DNA of 64,000 nucleotides from Prorocentrum cordatum (lineage: Eukaryota > Sar > Dinophyceae > Prorocentrales > Prorocentraceae), in assembly GCA_963575745.1 (NCBI GenBank), contig CAUYUJ010014277.1:143591-207590 (forward strand), given 5' to 3'. The notes below the pieces were generated by a model, which had not been told where the DNA came from, did no database searches, and saw only the letters and a list, made by a program, of their open reading frames with translations. Of this stretch, positions 9,690-21,480 are shown in pieces (position 1 is the stretch's first letter; each line of letters begins with the position of its first letter). A program made the position numbers and the translations under genes.

Positions 9690-12600
9690 GTCCCGATGAT
9701 CCCCGAGAGCCCCGGGTGTCCCGCGTCGCGCCCGACCAACCCCTCTTTGCATACTGCACACCGCGGCCGCCAGACCCCAAATCGTCCCGATGATCCCCGA
9801 GAGCCCCGGGTGTCCCGCCTCGCGCCCGACCAACCCCTCTTTGCATGCTGCATACCGCGGCTGCCGGACCCCAAATTGTCCCGATGATCCCCGAGAGCCC
9901 CGGGTGTCCCGCCTCGCGCCCGACCAACCCCTCTTTGCATACTGCATACCGCGGCCGCCAGACCCCGAATCGTCCCGATGATCCCCGAGAGCCCCGGGTG
10001 TCCCGCCTCGCGCCCGACCAACCCCTCTTTGCATACTGCATACGCGGCCGCCAGACCCCGAATCGTCCCGCTGTCCCGCCTCGCGCCCGACCACCCCTCT
10101 TTGCATACTGCATACCGCGGCCGCCAGACCCCGAATCGTCCCGATGATCCCCGAGAGCCCCGGGTGTCCCGCCTCGCGCCCGACCAACCCCTCTTTGCAT
10201 ACTGCATACCGCGGCCGCCAGACCCCAAATTGTCCCGATGATCCCCGAGAGCCCCGGGTGTCCCGCCTCGCGCCCGACCAACCCCTCTTTGCATACTGCA
10301 TACTGCGGCCGCCAGACCCCAAATTGTCCCGATGATCCCCGAGCCCCGGGTGTCCCGCCTCGCGCCCGACCAACCCCTCTTTGCATACTGCATGCATACT
10401 GCGGCCGCCAGACCCCAAATCGTCCCGATGATCCCCGAAAGCCCCGGGTGTCCCGCCTCGCGCCCGACCAACCCCTCTTTGCATACTGCATATTGCGGCC
10501 GCCAGACCCCGAATTGTCCCGATGATCCCCGAGAGCCCTGCATACTGGTGTCCCCCCCCCGGGTGTCCCGCCTCGCGCCCGACCAACCCCTCTTTGCATA
10601 CTGCATACCGCGGCCGCCAGACCCCGAATCGTCCCGATGATCCCCGAGAGCCACGGGTGTCCCGCCTCGCGCCCGACCAACCCCTCTTTGCATACTGCAT
10701 ACCGCGGCCGCCGGACCCCAAATTGTCCCGATGATCCCCGAAAGCCCCGGATGTCCCGCCTCGCGCCCGACCAACCCCTCTTTGCATACTGCATATTGCG
10801 GCCGCCAGACCCCAAAGTGTCCCGATGATCCCCGAGAGCCCCGGGTGTCCCGCCTCGCGCCCGACCAACCCCTCTTTGCATACTGCATACTGCGGCCGCC
10901 AGACCCCAAACTGTCCCGATGATCCCCGTGAGCCCCGGGTGTCCCGCCTCGCGCCCGACCAACCCCTCTTTGCATACTGCATACTGCGGCCGCCAGACCC
11001 CAAATTGTCCCGATGATCCCCGAGAGCCCCGGGTGTCCCGCCTCGCGCCCGACCAACCCCTCTTTGCATACTGCATACTGCGGCCGCCAGACCCCAATTG
11101 TCCCGATGATCCCCGAGAGCCCGGGTGTCCCGCCTCGCGCCCGACCGACCAACTGCATACGCGGCGCCGAAGAATCTTGTCCCGAGAGCCCGGGTACCGC
11201 CTCGCGCCGACCAACCCTCTTTGCATACGCATACCGCGGCCGCCAGACCCCAATCGTCCCGATGATCCCGAGAACCCGGGTGTCCGCCTCGCGCCGACCA
11301 ACCCCTCTTTGATACTGCATACGCGGCCGCCAGACCCAAATGTCCCGTGATCCCGAGAGCCCCGGGTGTCCCGCCTCGCGCCCGACCAACCCCTCTTTGC
11401 ATACTGCATACTGCGGCCGCCAGACCCCAAATTGTCCCGATGATCCCCGAGAACCCCGGGTGTCCCGCCTCGCGCCCGACCCACCCCTCTTTGCATACTG
11501 CATACTGCGGCCGCCAGACCCCGAATTGTCCCAATGATCCCCGAGAGCCCTGGGTGTCCCGCCTCGCGCCCGACCAACCCCTCTTTGCATACTGCATGCT
11601 GCGGCCGCCAGACCCCAAATTGTCCCGATGATCCCCGAGAGCCCCGGGTGAGTCTCCCCCGGCATACTGCATACTGCGGCCGCCAGACCCCAAATTGTCC
11701 CGCCTGATCCCCGAGAGCCCGACCAACCCCTCTTTGCATACTCGCGCCCGACCACCACCCCTCTTTGCATACTGCATACTGCATTGTCCCGATGATCCCC
11801 GAGAGCCCCGGGTGTCCCGCCTCGCGCCCGACCAACCCCTCTTTGCATACTGCATACTGCATACTGCGGCCGCCAGACCCCAAATCGTCCCGATGATCCC
11901 CGAAAGCCCCGGGTGTCCCGCCTCGCGCCCGACCAACCCCTCTTTGCATACTGCATATTGCGGCCGCCAGACCCCGAATTGTCCCGATGATCCCCGAGAG
12001 CCCTGGGTGTCCCGCCTCGCGGCCGACCAACCCCTCCTTGCATACTGCATACCGCGGCCGCCAGACCCCAAATCGTCCCGATGATCCCCGAGAGCCCCGG
12101 GTGTCCCGCCTCGCGCCCGACCAACCCCTCTTTGCATACTGCATACTGCGGCCGCCAGATACTGCGGCCGCCAGACCCCAAATTGTCCCGATGATCCCCG
12201 AGAGCCCCGGGTGTCCCGCCTCGCGCCCGACCAACCCCTCTTTGCATACTGCATACTGCATACTGCGGCCGCCAGACCCCAAATCGTCCCGATGATCCCC
12301 GAAAGCCCCGGGTGTCCCGCCTCGCGCCCGACCAACCCCTCTTTGCATACTGCATATTGCGGCCGCCAGACCCCGAATTGTCCCGATGATCCCCGAGAGC
12401 CCTGGGTGTCCCGCCTCGCGGCCGACCAACCCCTCCTTGCATACTGCATACCGCGGCCGCCAGACCCCAAATCGTCCCGATGATCCCCGAGAGCCCCGGG
12501 TGTCCCGCCTCGCGCCCGACCAACCCCTCTTTGCATACTGCATACTGCGGCCGCCAGACCCCGAATTGTCCCGATGATCCCCGAAAGCCCCGGGTGTCCC

Positions 12601-13340
12601 GCCTCGCGCCCGACCAACCCCTACTTTGGCATACTGCATACTGCGGCCCGCCAGGCACCCAATTGTCCCGATGATCCACGAAGCCCCCTGGTGTCCCGCC
12701 TCGTGCATGCCCCACGAACCAAACCCCTCTTTGCATACTGCATACCTGTTGCGGCCGAGCAGAACCCCAAATTGTCCCCGATGATCCCTCGAGAGAAGCC
12801 CCCGGGCTTCCCGCCTCGGCCCGACAACCCCCTTTGCATACTGGCATACCATGTCGGCCGCCAGACCCCAAATTGTCCCTATGATCCCCGAGAACCCCCG
12901 GGTGTTCGCCTCCGCCCGACCAACCCATCTTTGCATACTGCATCACTGGCGGCCGCCCAGACCTCGAATTGTCCCTATGAATCCCGGAGCCCCTGGTGTA
13001 CCCAGCCGCGCGCCCGACCACCCCTCTTTGCATACCGCGGCCCGTGACCAACCCCAAATCGTCCCGATGTATCCCCGAGAACCCCGGTGTGTTCCCCTCT
13101 CGCCCGACGCAACCCCGCAGCGCCCCACCGGAAGGGAACCGGCCGCCAACCCCAATCGTGCGAGTCCCGACGATCCCCGAGAACCCCGGGGTGTCCCCCT
13201 CGCGCCCGACTAACCCCTCTTTTGCATACCGCGGGCCGCCATACGCCCAATCCAGTCCCTAGATCCCGATAACGCCTGTGTCCGTGCCTCGCGCCCGACC
13301 GACAACCCCTCTTTGCATACTGCATAACCGCGGCGCCAAC
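9690..13340. repeat. Tandem satellite, 94-bp unit
   Basis: Units repeat at 94 bp (for example 10,144, 10,238; 10,637, 10,731, 10,825, 10,919, 11,013). Each has GATGATCCCCGAGAGCCCC, TGTCCCGCCTCGCGCCCGAC, CATACTGCATAC and a NotI-like GCGGCCGC. A longer-range duplication of ~399 bp (about 11,790-12,190 and 12,190-12,590) shares rare variants, for example GCGGCCGACC and TCCTTGC. Indels cluster at 11,100-11,345 and 12,610-13,340. Open frames exist on both strands because the unit has no stop codon; I do not consider them genes. Confidence 0.95.
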
Positions 13341-14930
13341 CCGCAAATCGCCCGATGATTCCCCGGAACCCCGGGTGTCCCGCCTCGCGCCCGACCAACC
13401 CCTCCTTGCATACCGCGGCCGCCAGACCCCAAATCGTCCCGATGATCCCCGAGAACCCCGGGTGTTCCGCCTCGCGCCCGACCAACCCCTCCTTGCATAC
13501 CGCGGCCGCCAGACCCCAAATCGTCCCGATGATCCCCGAGAACCCCGGGTGTCCCGCCTCGCGCCCGACCAACCCCTCTTTGCATACCGCGGCCGCCAGA
13601 CCCCAAATCGTCCCGATGATCCCCGAGAACCCCGGGTGTCCCGCCTCGCGCCCGACCAACCCCTCCTTGCATACCGCGGCCGCCAGACCCCAAATAGTCC
13701 CGATGATCCCCGAGAACCCCGGGTGTCCCGCCTCGCGCCCGACCAACCCCTCTTTGCATACCGCGGCCGCCAGACCCCAAATCGTCCCGATGATCCCCGA
13801 GAACCCCGGGTGTCCCGCCTCGCGCCCGACCAACCCCTCTTTGCATACCGCGGCCGCCAGACCCCGCATTGTCCCGATGATCCCCGAGAACCCCAAGTGT
13901 CCCGCCTCGCGCCCGACCAACCCCTCTTTGCAATACCGCGGCCGCCAGACCCCGAATGGTCCCGATGATCCCCGAGAACCCCAAGTGTCCCGCCTCGCGC
14001 CCGACCAACCCCTCCTTGCATACCGCGGCCGCCAGACCCCAAATCGTCCCGATGATCCCCGAGAACCCCGGGTGTTCCGCCTCGCGCCCGACCAACCCCT
14101 CCTTGCATACCGCGGCCGCCAGACCCCAAATCGTCCCGATGATCCCCGAGAACCCCGGGTGTCCCGCCTCGCGCCCGACCAACCCCTCCTTGCATACCGC
14201 GCGGCCGCAACCCAAATCTTCCCCGATGATCCCCGAGAACCCCCGGGTGCCCGCCTCGCGTCCCGCCTCGCGCTCCTTTGCATACCGCGGCCGCCAGACC
14301 CCAAATCTGTCCCGATGATCCCCGAGAACCCCGGGTGTCCCCGTCCCCTCGCGCCGACAAACCCTCTTTGCATACCCGGCCGCCAGACCCCAATCGTCCC
14401 GATGAATACCGAGAACCCGGGTGTCCTCCTCGCGCCCGACAACCCCACCTTTCATACCGCGGCCGCCAGACCCCCGATCTCCCGATGATCCCCGAGAACC
14501 CCGGGTGTCCCGCCTCGCGCCCGACCAACCCCTCCTTGCATACTGCATACCGCGGCCGCCAGACCCCAAATCGTCCCGATGATCCCTGAGAACCCGGGTG
14601 TCCCGCCTCGCGCCCGACCAACCCCTCTTTGCATACCGCGGCCGCCAGACCCCAAATCGTCCCGATGATCCCCGAGAACCCCGGGTGTCCCGCCTCGCGC
14701 CCGACCAACCCCTCCTTGCATACTGCATACCGCGGCCGCCAGACCCCAAATAGTCCCGATGATCCCCGAGAACCCCGGGTGCCCCGCCTCGCGCCCGACC
14801 AACCCCTCTTTGCATACCGCGGCCGCCAGACCCCGAATCGTCCCGATGATCCCCGAGAACCCCGGGTGTCCCGCCTCGCGCCCGACCAATGCCACCCTGT
14901 CTACCGCGGCCGCTAGGCCCCACATGTTCC
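13340..14930. repeat. Satellite continuation, 87-bp unit
   Basis: The same satellite, but most units lack the 7-bp ACTGCAT duplication, so CATACTGCATAC becomes CATAC and the period becomes 87 bp (for example 13,441 to 13,528). It also carries GAGAACCCC in place of GAGAGCCCC. Some 94-bp-type units reappear near 14,540 and 14,730. Because 87 is divisible by three, one frame stays open for hundreds of codons; this is a by-product of the period. The last unit decays at about 14,890-14,950. Confidence 0.95.
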
Positions 14931-14949
14931 CGATGATCTCCGAGTCTTC

Positions 14950-17900
14950 GGTGTTCCGCATCACGCCCTTGACGAACACGATAGAACACAACATGACAGA
15001 ACAGACCTTGACATAACAGAACACAGCCTGACAGAACATGATTGAACATAACATGTCCATAGCATGATACAATACACCATATCAAAGCATCCAGAACATA
15101 CCAGAACAGAACATGGCAGAACAGAAAACGGCATAACACAACACAGCGTAACATAGCTGAGCATAACGTAGCACACCTTAACATAACAAGCCATACCATG
15201 ACACAGCATCACATAACTCATCATAACACGACAGCAGAGCGTAGCGACGATAAACACGACAGAATACAACATTACCCAACAGAACATGACAACATATAAC
15301 ACGAGCACAACAGAGCATGACATACCAGAACATAGCAATGCCATTCCAAAACATATCATAGTAACACATCACATAACATGCCAGAGCAGAGCATACAATA
15401 ACATAACACGACATACCACACCATAACATACAAGAACCAAACATACCGTACCACAACACATATTATGTCATGACGCAACATCACAGTGCATGTCAGAACA
15501 CGACAGCAAATAATAGCGACACATACTAGAAAATAATGTCATACTCTACTGTACAGAGCTAAGCCGTCAACAAACATAACATTATTGAACACACAGGAAC
15601 AGACTATGACAAAAAGAAGTCAGCATAACACACCATGACAAAAACGATCATGACATAACACACCTTGACCTAACACAGCATAGCATTACCCAGCATCAGA
15701 TACCGCATCATAACACGACAGCAGAGCATATCCACGACGAACACGACATAACACAACAGAACATGACAGAGCAGATCACGAGCATGACAGACCATGGCAG
15801 AACAGAGCATAACAATGTCATGACAAATTAGGGCATGACACAATATCACAGAACATATCATAGCAGAACATGCCAGAACAACAGACGAGATAGCACAACA
15901 TCACGTACCATAACCAAGCATAACGTAACCCACCTTCACATAACGTATCATACATGATATAATAACACTGCACATATCATAACACGACAGCAGAGCATAG
16001 CGACGATAAACACGACAGAACACAACGTGACAGAAGAGAACACGACAGAAGATAACACGAGCATTACCGAACATGCCAGACCATAGCATAACAACATCAT
16101 GACACATAAAAACACAATGTAACATCACATCTAATACCAGAACAACGCATGACTTGATAGACAATCTCATAACAAGCCATAACGAAACATAGCCACGCAT
16201 AACACAACACACCTTGACATAACATTTCCACAGCATCACAGAACACATCATAACAGGACAACAGAGCATAACAACACATACCAACATAACATATCATAAT
16301 ATACTGTACAGGGCCGAGCCGTAAACAAACAGAACAGCACAGAACATACCAGAGCAGAACATGAAAGACCAGAAGATGACATAACATAACAAAACAGAAC
16401 TTTGCCGAGCATGACGTAACACACCTTGACATAACAGATCACATCATGCCACAGCATCGCAGAACATATCATGACACGACAGCAGAGCATAGCGACGACG
16501 AACACGACAGAACACAACGTGACAGAAGAGAACACGACAGAAGATAACACGAGCATTACCAAACATGCCAGACCATAACATAGCAACGTCATGACACATA
16601 AGAACACAATACAACATCACATCTAATACCAGAACAACACATGACATGATAGACAATCTCATAACAAGCCATAAAGAAACATAGCCACGCATAACACAAC
16701 ACACCTTGACATAACATATCCACAGCAACACAGAACGCATCAGAACACGGCAACATAGCATAGCGACACATACCAACATAACATATCATATGATACCGGA
16801 GACAAACCCCAATCAGGGCTATAGGGCTAGGGGGCTATAGGGCTATAGAGCTATTGAGCTATAGGGCTATAGAGCTATAGGGCTATAGAGTTGTAGGACT
16901 ATGGGGCTATGGGGCTATTGGGCTAGAGGGCTATAGGGCACCCCCGGGCACCCCTGGGCACGCCCGGGCACCCGAGCACCCCCCGGGCACCCGGACCCCG
17001 TGTAACCCCGGGCACCCGGGCACCCGGGCGTGCAGCGAAAATCGGCGACAAACCTAACCTAACCATATGAATCCGCTAGGACCCCTACAGAGGCAAACTC
17101 TGATTGGGGAAGTATACTGTACAGGGGCGAGCCGTAAACAAACAGAACAGCACAGAACATACCAGAGCAGAACATGACAGACCAGAAGATGATATTTCAC
17201 AACAAAACAGAACTTTGCCGAGCATGACGTAACATAGCTTGACAGAACATACCACATCATGCCACAGCATCACATAACATATCATGACACGACAGCAGAG
17301 CATAGAGACGAAGAACACTACATAACACAACATACTATGACAGAACATAACACAAGCATGGCAGACCATGGCATAATCTAACATTACAATGTCATGCCAA
17401 ACTAGGGCATAACATAACATCACATACCATACCAGAGAAGAACATGGCAGAACAGAAGACGACAGAACACAACATAACACAACATACCAAACATAACACA
17501 GCACACCTTGACACACCATGTCATACCATGACACAGCATCACATGTTATAGCATAGCACGACAGCAGAGCATAGCGACTACGAACACGACAGGGCAACAC
17601 ATGGACCACATAGCATGACATAATAGAACACGAACATGACAGAACATGACAGAAGAGAACATAGCAATGCCATGACAAAAGAGAGCATAACACAACGTCA
17701 CATACCACACCAGCAGAACATGCCAGAACAGAAAACGACAGAACACAACATAACATGCACCACCGAGCATCACATGACACACCTTGCCATAACATATTAT
17801 ACGATGGCACATAACCACGTAACATGTCATGATACGACAGCACATGACAGCGACACATACTAGCAAACAATATTAGGATATACTATACAGATCCGAGCCG

Positions 17901-18110
17901 TCGACAATCAGGACATCACGTAACATACCAGAACAGAACATGGCATAACAGAAGATGGCATAACACACCATCACCGAGCATACCATAGCACACGTTGACA
18001 TAACATATCATATCATGACACAGCAACAGAGAACACATCAAAACACAACAGAAGAACTTATCGACGACGAACACGACAGAACACTACATGGCACAACATA
18101 ATATGACAGA
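14950..18110. repeat. Degenerate ACATA/ACAGA pentamer desert
   Basis: About 3 kb composed largely of variants of AACATA, GACAG, ACAGAAC and ATAACAC. One strand is therefore strongly A/C-rich with almost no TTT or GGG. Larger duplications sit inside: about 16,020-16,290 recurs at about 16,515-16,775 (offset near 490 bp), and the block around GAGCCGTAAACAAACAGAAC recurs at 16,318 and 17,130. Minus-strand open frames rich in Met, Cys, Val and Tyr follow from TGTTATG-like units. No gene. Confidence 0.85.
16801..17100. repeat. Insert of GGGCTATAG and CACCCGGG repeats
   Basis: The pentamer desert is interrupted by (GGGCTATAG)-type decamers at 16,818-16,935, then by GGGCACCCC/GGGCACCCG units at about 16,936-17,030. 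CCCCAATCAG near 16,808 and its reverse complement CTGATTGGGG near 17,100 bracket the insert. Confidence 0.7.
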
Positions 18111-18119
18111 ACGCGTCAA

Positions 18120-18875
18120 ACTGCGGCTCTCCATCCGTTTCGCACCGCACGTCTTCGAACCTTGTGTTTTGCCCCGGGGTCTCTTCCAATTTCTTTCTAA
18201 AAATCGAACAAAAAATAAACAAAGAAAAAAAAAAACAGATATAAAGGCTAAAAAGTAACGGAAAAGAAAAAGACTAGAAGGTAGATAATCTATTAAGGAA
18301 TCGAAAAAAAATATGAATAACGGTAGGGAAAGGAAAAAAAGGGATAACAAAGATGAAGGCCAATTAAAAATGGTAAAGAAGAGAAAGACAATGTCAGAAA
18401 AGACTCGAGACTACAAAAACACCTCTTGAGCTTGCTGGTTTGGGAAACATCGGAATTCGCCACCCGGCCCGACCGCCGCACTGGCCGAGACCACAGGGCA
18501 TCGCTCACAGCGTTCCACCAATTAGGTGACCGCGCGCCGTCGGGAACAAACGCTGAAGATTTCGGTGGGGATCGCTTGAAGCAGATGCTTCCAGGGTCTC
18601 CAACTCTTGTGAATTCATGATGAAACATGTTACGCTAAACACCCTGCACCCTCGCCTTACGAAGGGAAACGGGTGTCTGCGGACCCCGTGATAACCGTTC
18701 GCGGGGTAGAATGGAGAAAGCGGCCGGGATGCATTGATGCAGGGGCCTCCTGCGCCTGGGCCCCTGGAGGGTGTGCTCGCTGCAAAACTGGTGTGAAACA
18801 GGCGCGAGCAGAAGCGAGACGACGCGGCATGCTGACCGACGAGAAATTGATCGAAGGTGGACGCCTGGACAAATG
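18120..18875. other. 3' flank of the PAS-like gene; A-rich, no gene
   Basis: About 18,190-18,420 is A-rich on plus (T-rich downstream of the minus-strand gene). The rest, to 18,875, is unique-looking sequence that could be 3' UTR or additional C-terminal coding in another frame. I see no motif that decides between these. Confidence 0.4.
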
Positions 18876-20537
18876 TCACAGTGTCAAGAACGATGACGGC
18901 TTCCGCCTCTGACGGCGGCGCCTCGTCGAGGAGGATGCTCTGCGGGATGCACTGCGGACGAAGACAACGTCCTCCAGCACCAGCAGGGTTCGTGTAGAGG
19001 GGGTCACGTCGCTGCCGCCATCCTCTGCGACATCCAATTTCAACAGTACGTTCGCAGATATTTCGCGGACTCCATAGCCCATGTGAGGCAGACGAAGACG
19101 GACATTGAATGGCGCCACGCAGAGCTCTTCATCATGGGCACTGTCGCCAAACTCGTGATTATCCATGCTATTGTTGTAAGCTCCCTCTGCCCATTCCATA
19201 AACGCGTCGCGATTGACGACCCACTGCAGCAACCCTGCGCCTTCGCATAGAGGTCCACTCAGACTCAAGAACTCGGCGGAGCACTGCAAGATAGGCAAAC
19301 CGTGGCCTTCTGGGTTGATATGGACAGTCATCCCCCCGCACTCGGTTCCGATCAGTACACCAGAAGAGGAGCTCCCTGAAACGCTGATCGAGTCCTCCGA
19401 GATTCCTGCTAAAAGGCTACAAGGCGGTATCACCTGGCTATCGCGAAGCTTGCCCTCAGGCGGCGCCCGGAGCTCTTCGGAATCTTCCTTCAAACCCACT
19501 ATGTGAATCGGCTCGTCGTCTATGTCAATACCGTGGGCGTGGAACAGCTGAAACTTTACAGTCATGCCCCATGAATCTTTCAACGAAACGTGAACCGTGC
19601 TAGTATCAGACATTGGTCGCTCCAAGAATGCAGTCAAACGGTCCTTCTCCGACGCGTCAGCCGCTAGATCAACAAATGAGACACCAACACCCATCGTTGT
19701 GGGCGATCTGAGAAGCAATGTGGCAAGATGTGCGGCCGGCTTCGAAAACTGAAAATCTCGCGACATATGCACCACAGCGTCGCACACACTTGACAAGAGA
19801 CCGCCCGCTATGGACTCAACACTTCGCGAAGTCTTTGCCTCCAACACTGCCAAAAACTCCGCGTCGCGGGACTTTCTGACGGAAGCTGTTATGGCGAACA
19901 CAAGGAGCGACACAATCAACTCCTGACGCGTGTCGGCGGGTTCATACACTGGCGAAACACCTGCGACGTACATAAGACCTAACATAAGAGTCACTCTAGG
20001 TCTGCAATGAATAATACTCACTGCGAGACGTTCGCAGATTCTCACTGGGCTGGCTTTCAAGAAAGCGACGCTGTTTTCGGCAGTAATCGCAAGGTATAAG
20101 ACGACAATATACAGGAGAACGTGGAACAAGAACACGACACTCGGGGTGAACAACCTTGGCTTGAGAGTCCCTGCCATCAGGAATGTAGTCAGTGCCGCGT
20201 TGCCGAGGCGCACCGCTGAGGACATATCATTTTGCACCAGTTGAATTATGTTATAGCAGAAGGCAAAGACGAGTATCCTGGGGCACCCCCAAACCACTTG
20301 CTCTGAGAGTCGCTTGTCTGCCATATCCTTCAATTGACGATGTAGCGGGTGCGGTGGTGACATGAAGAGCAGCCACTTTGCCGTAGCATTGAAATGATCA
20401 TAGACTGAGCCCCACCGCGGGAAGAAACCAAACAGCCCAAAGCTGCGAAACCGCCAGACAATGACAACGAACGTCAGGCAGTTAAAAGGGATAAGTATGA
20501 TAAGCCAGATACGCTCGTTCAACATGATTGGGCCCAA
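18876..20537 (-). CDS. Multi-pass membrane protein with PAS-like C-terminal half (intact, intronless)
   Basis: An uninterrupted 553-codon frame. Several hydrophobic segments lie in the N-terminal ~230 residues: about 8-30 (WLIILIPFNCLTFVVIVWRF), about 85-100, about 135-160 (LFHVLLYIVVLYLAI), about 185-200 and about 210-225. A soluble region follows. Around residues 230-325 a pattern like FVDLAADASEKDRLTAFL, then HVSLKD, FQLFHAHGID and HIVGLKE matches the layout of PAS folds. A second PAS-like stretch from about 395 has CSAEFLSLSGPLCEGAGLLQ. The C-terminus is Arg/Ser-rich. Similar TM-plus-PAS-like proteins are, to my knowledge, abundant and unnamed in dinoflagellates; ligand and role are unknown. 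The absence of introns and a leader-like sequence upstream suggest a retroposed copy. The first ATG is used; MGPIMLNERIW could instead start at the second Met. Confidence 0.8.
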   Translation of the reverse strand: MGPIMLNERIWLIILIPFNCLTFVVIVWRFRSFGLFGFFPRWGSVYDHFNATAKWLLFMSPPHPLHRQLKDMADKRLSEQVVWGCPRILVFAFCYNIIQLVQNDMSSAVRLGNAALTTFLMAGTLKPRLFTPSVVFLFHVLLYIVVLYLAITAENSVAFLKASPVRICERLAVSIIHCRPRVTLMLGLMYVAGVSPVYEPADTRQELIVSLLVFAITASVRKSRDAEFLAVLEAKTSRSVESIAGGLLSSVCDAVVHMSRDFQFSKPAAHLATLLLRSPTTMGVGVSFVDLAADASEKDRLTAFLERPMSDTSTVHVSLKDSWGMTVKFQLFHAHGIDIDDEPIHIVGLKEDSEELRAPPEGKLRDSQVIPPCSLLAGISEDSISVSGSSSSGVLIGTECGGMTVHINPEGHGLPILQCSAEFLSLSGPLCEGAGLLQWVVNRDAFMEWAEGAYNNSMDNHEFGDSAHDEELCVAPFNVRLRLPHMGYGVREISANVLLKLDVAEDGGSDVTPSTRTLLVLEDVVFVRSASRRASSSTRRRRQRRKPSSFLTL

Positions 20538-20625
20538 AATGGCCGCTGCCCTGGGCTAGGCGCTAAGTCCGTTTCACTGAGATGCGCCTGGATCTGGGCC
20601 TCTCGCTTGAGCCAGAATGGCAACA
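20529..20625 (-). other. Candidate decayed DinoSL relic(s) upstream of the PAS-like gene
   Basis: The minus strand at 20,606-20,625 reads TGTTGCCATTCTGGCTCAAG. This matches the 3' part of the dinoflagellate spliced leader (CCATTTTGGCTCAAG) with one mismatch in 15 and keeps GCC upstream of it. A second, weaker match (GGCCATTTTGGGCCC) lies at 20,531-20,545, just before the start codon. A leader sequence in genomic DNA next to an intronless frame is the known signature of a reintegrated trans-spliced mRNA. The second site may be chance. Confidence 0.5.
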
Positions 20626-20779
20626 TATGCATTATTGGGCCGTCTTGGGAAACTCTCGGGCTGTCTTCGGCCCCTCCTGAGCAGTCCGTGTGCCACGCAA
20701 AAGAAATTGCAAGACGACGCCGAAGCATTATTTCAAGCATGCGATGCTGGAGATGCATTATTTGTTTGAGAACGTCCGC

Positions 20780-21480
20780 GGTGCTGCCGTTCCAACCCGC
20801 CTGGCCGTTTCAACCCGCCTCGCTTGTTCAACCCGCCTGGGCCTTTGAACTGGCCTTGCCGTTTTGACCCGAACGCCCGCTTCAAAACGCATGGCCATTG
20901 CGACCGCGTGACTGTTTTTCATCGGAATCGCCATCTAAACCCGCCTGGCCGCGCTGATATCCATGTCGTTTTAACCCGCCTGGCCGTTGCAACCCGCTTG
21001 GCCGTTTCAAGCCGCCTGGGCATTCTGACTCGCCTGGTAGTGTCAAATCGCTTGGCCGTTTTCACTCGCCTGGCCGATTTAACTCGCCTGGCCGTTTGAA
21101 CCCACCTGGCCATTTTAGCACGCGTGGCCGTTTTAATCCGCCTGGCCGTTTGAACCCGCCTGGCCGCTTTCACCAGCCTGGCCGTTTTGATCCGCCTTCT
21201 CGTTTGAACCCGCTCGTCCACGTTAATCCGCCTGGCCGTTTGAGACCGCCTGGTTGTTTCAACTACCCGGCCGCGCTGACATCCTCGGCCGTCTTGACCC
21301 GCAGGGCGATTTTAAGCCACCTGGTCGTTTTAGCCAACCTGGCAATTTGAACCAACGTGGCCGTTGGAACCGGCCTGGCCGTCTTAACCTAATTGGCAGT
21401 TTGAACCCGCCTGCTAACTTTACCCGCCTGTTCATGATAATCCGCCTGGTCGTTTTGAACCGCCTAGCCACCTTCGCGGG
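20780..21480. repeat. 18-bp minisatellite, AACCCGCCTGGCCGTTTN type
   Basis: Imperfect units of about 18 bp repeat roughly 38 times with substitutions and small indels. Being a multiple of three, the unit gives hexapeptide-like translations (NPPGRF on plus, TARRVK on minus) that are broken by stops and frame changes. It lies immediately 5' of the minus-strand PAS-like gene. I regard it as non-coding. Confidence 0.85.

Noticed and set aside
9605-13057. Minus-strand open frames of more than 1,000 codons in the satellite
   Set aside because: They are translations of the 94-bp unit in rotating frames; all frames lack stops and the residues repeat with the DNA period.
9690-14930. CRISPR array
   Set aside because: Units are contiguous without unique spacers, the genome is eukaryotic, and no cas-like gene is present.
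16818-16935. Telomeric repeat
   Set aside because: GGGCTATAG does not match TTTAGGG-type telomere units and the tract is internal and short.
15000-17870. Multi-pass Cys/Met/Val-rich membrane proteins on minus
   Set aside because: The hydrophobic pattern comes from TGTTATG/TGTCATG pentamer units; frames are short and shift with the repeat.
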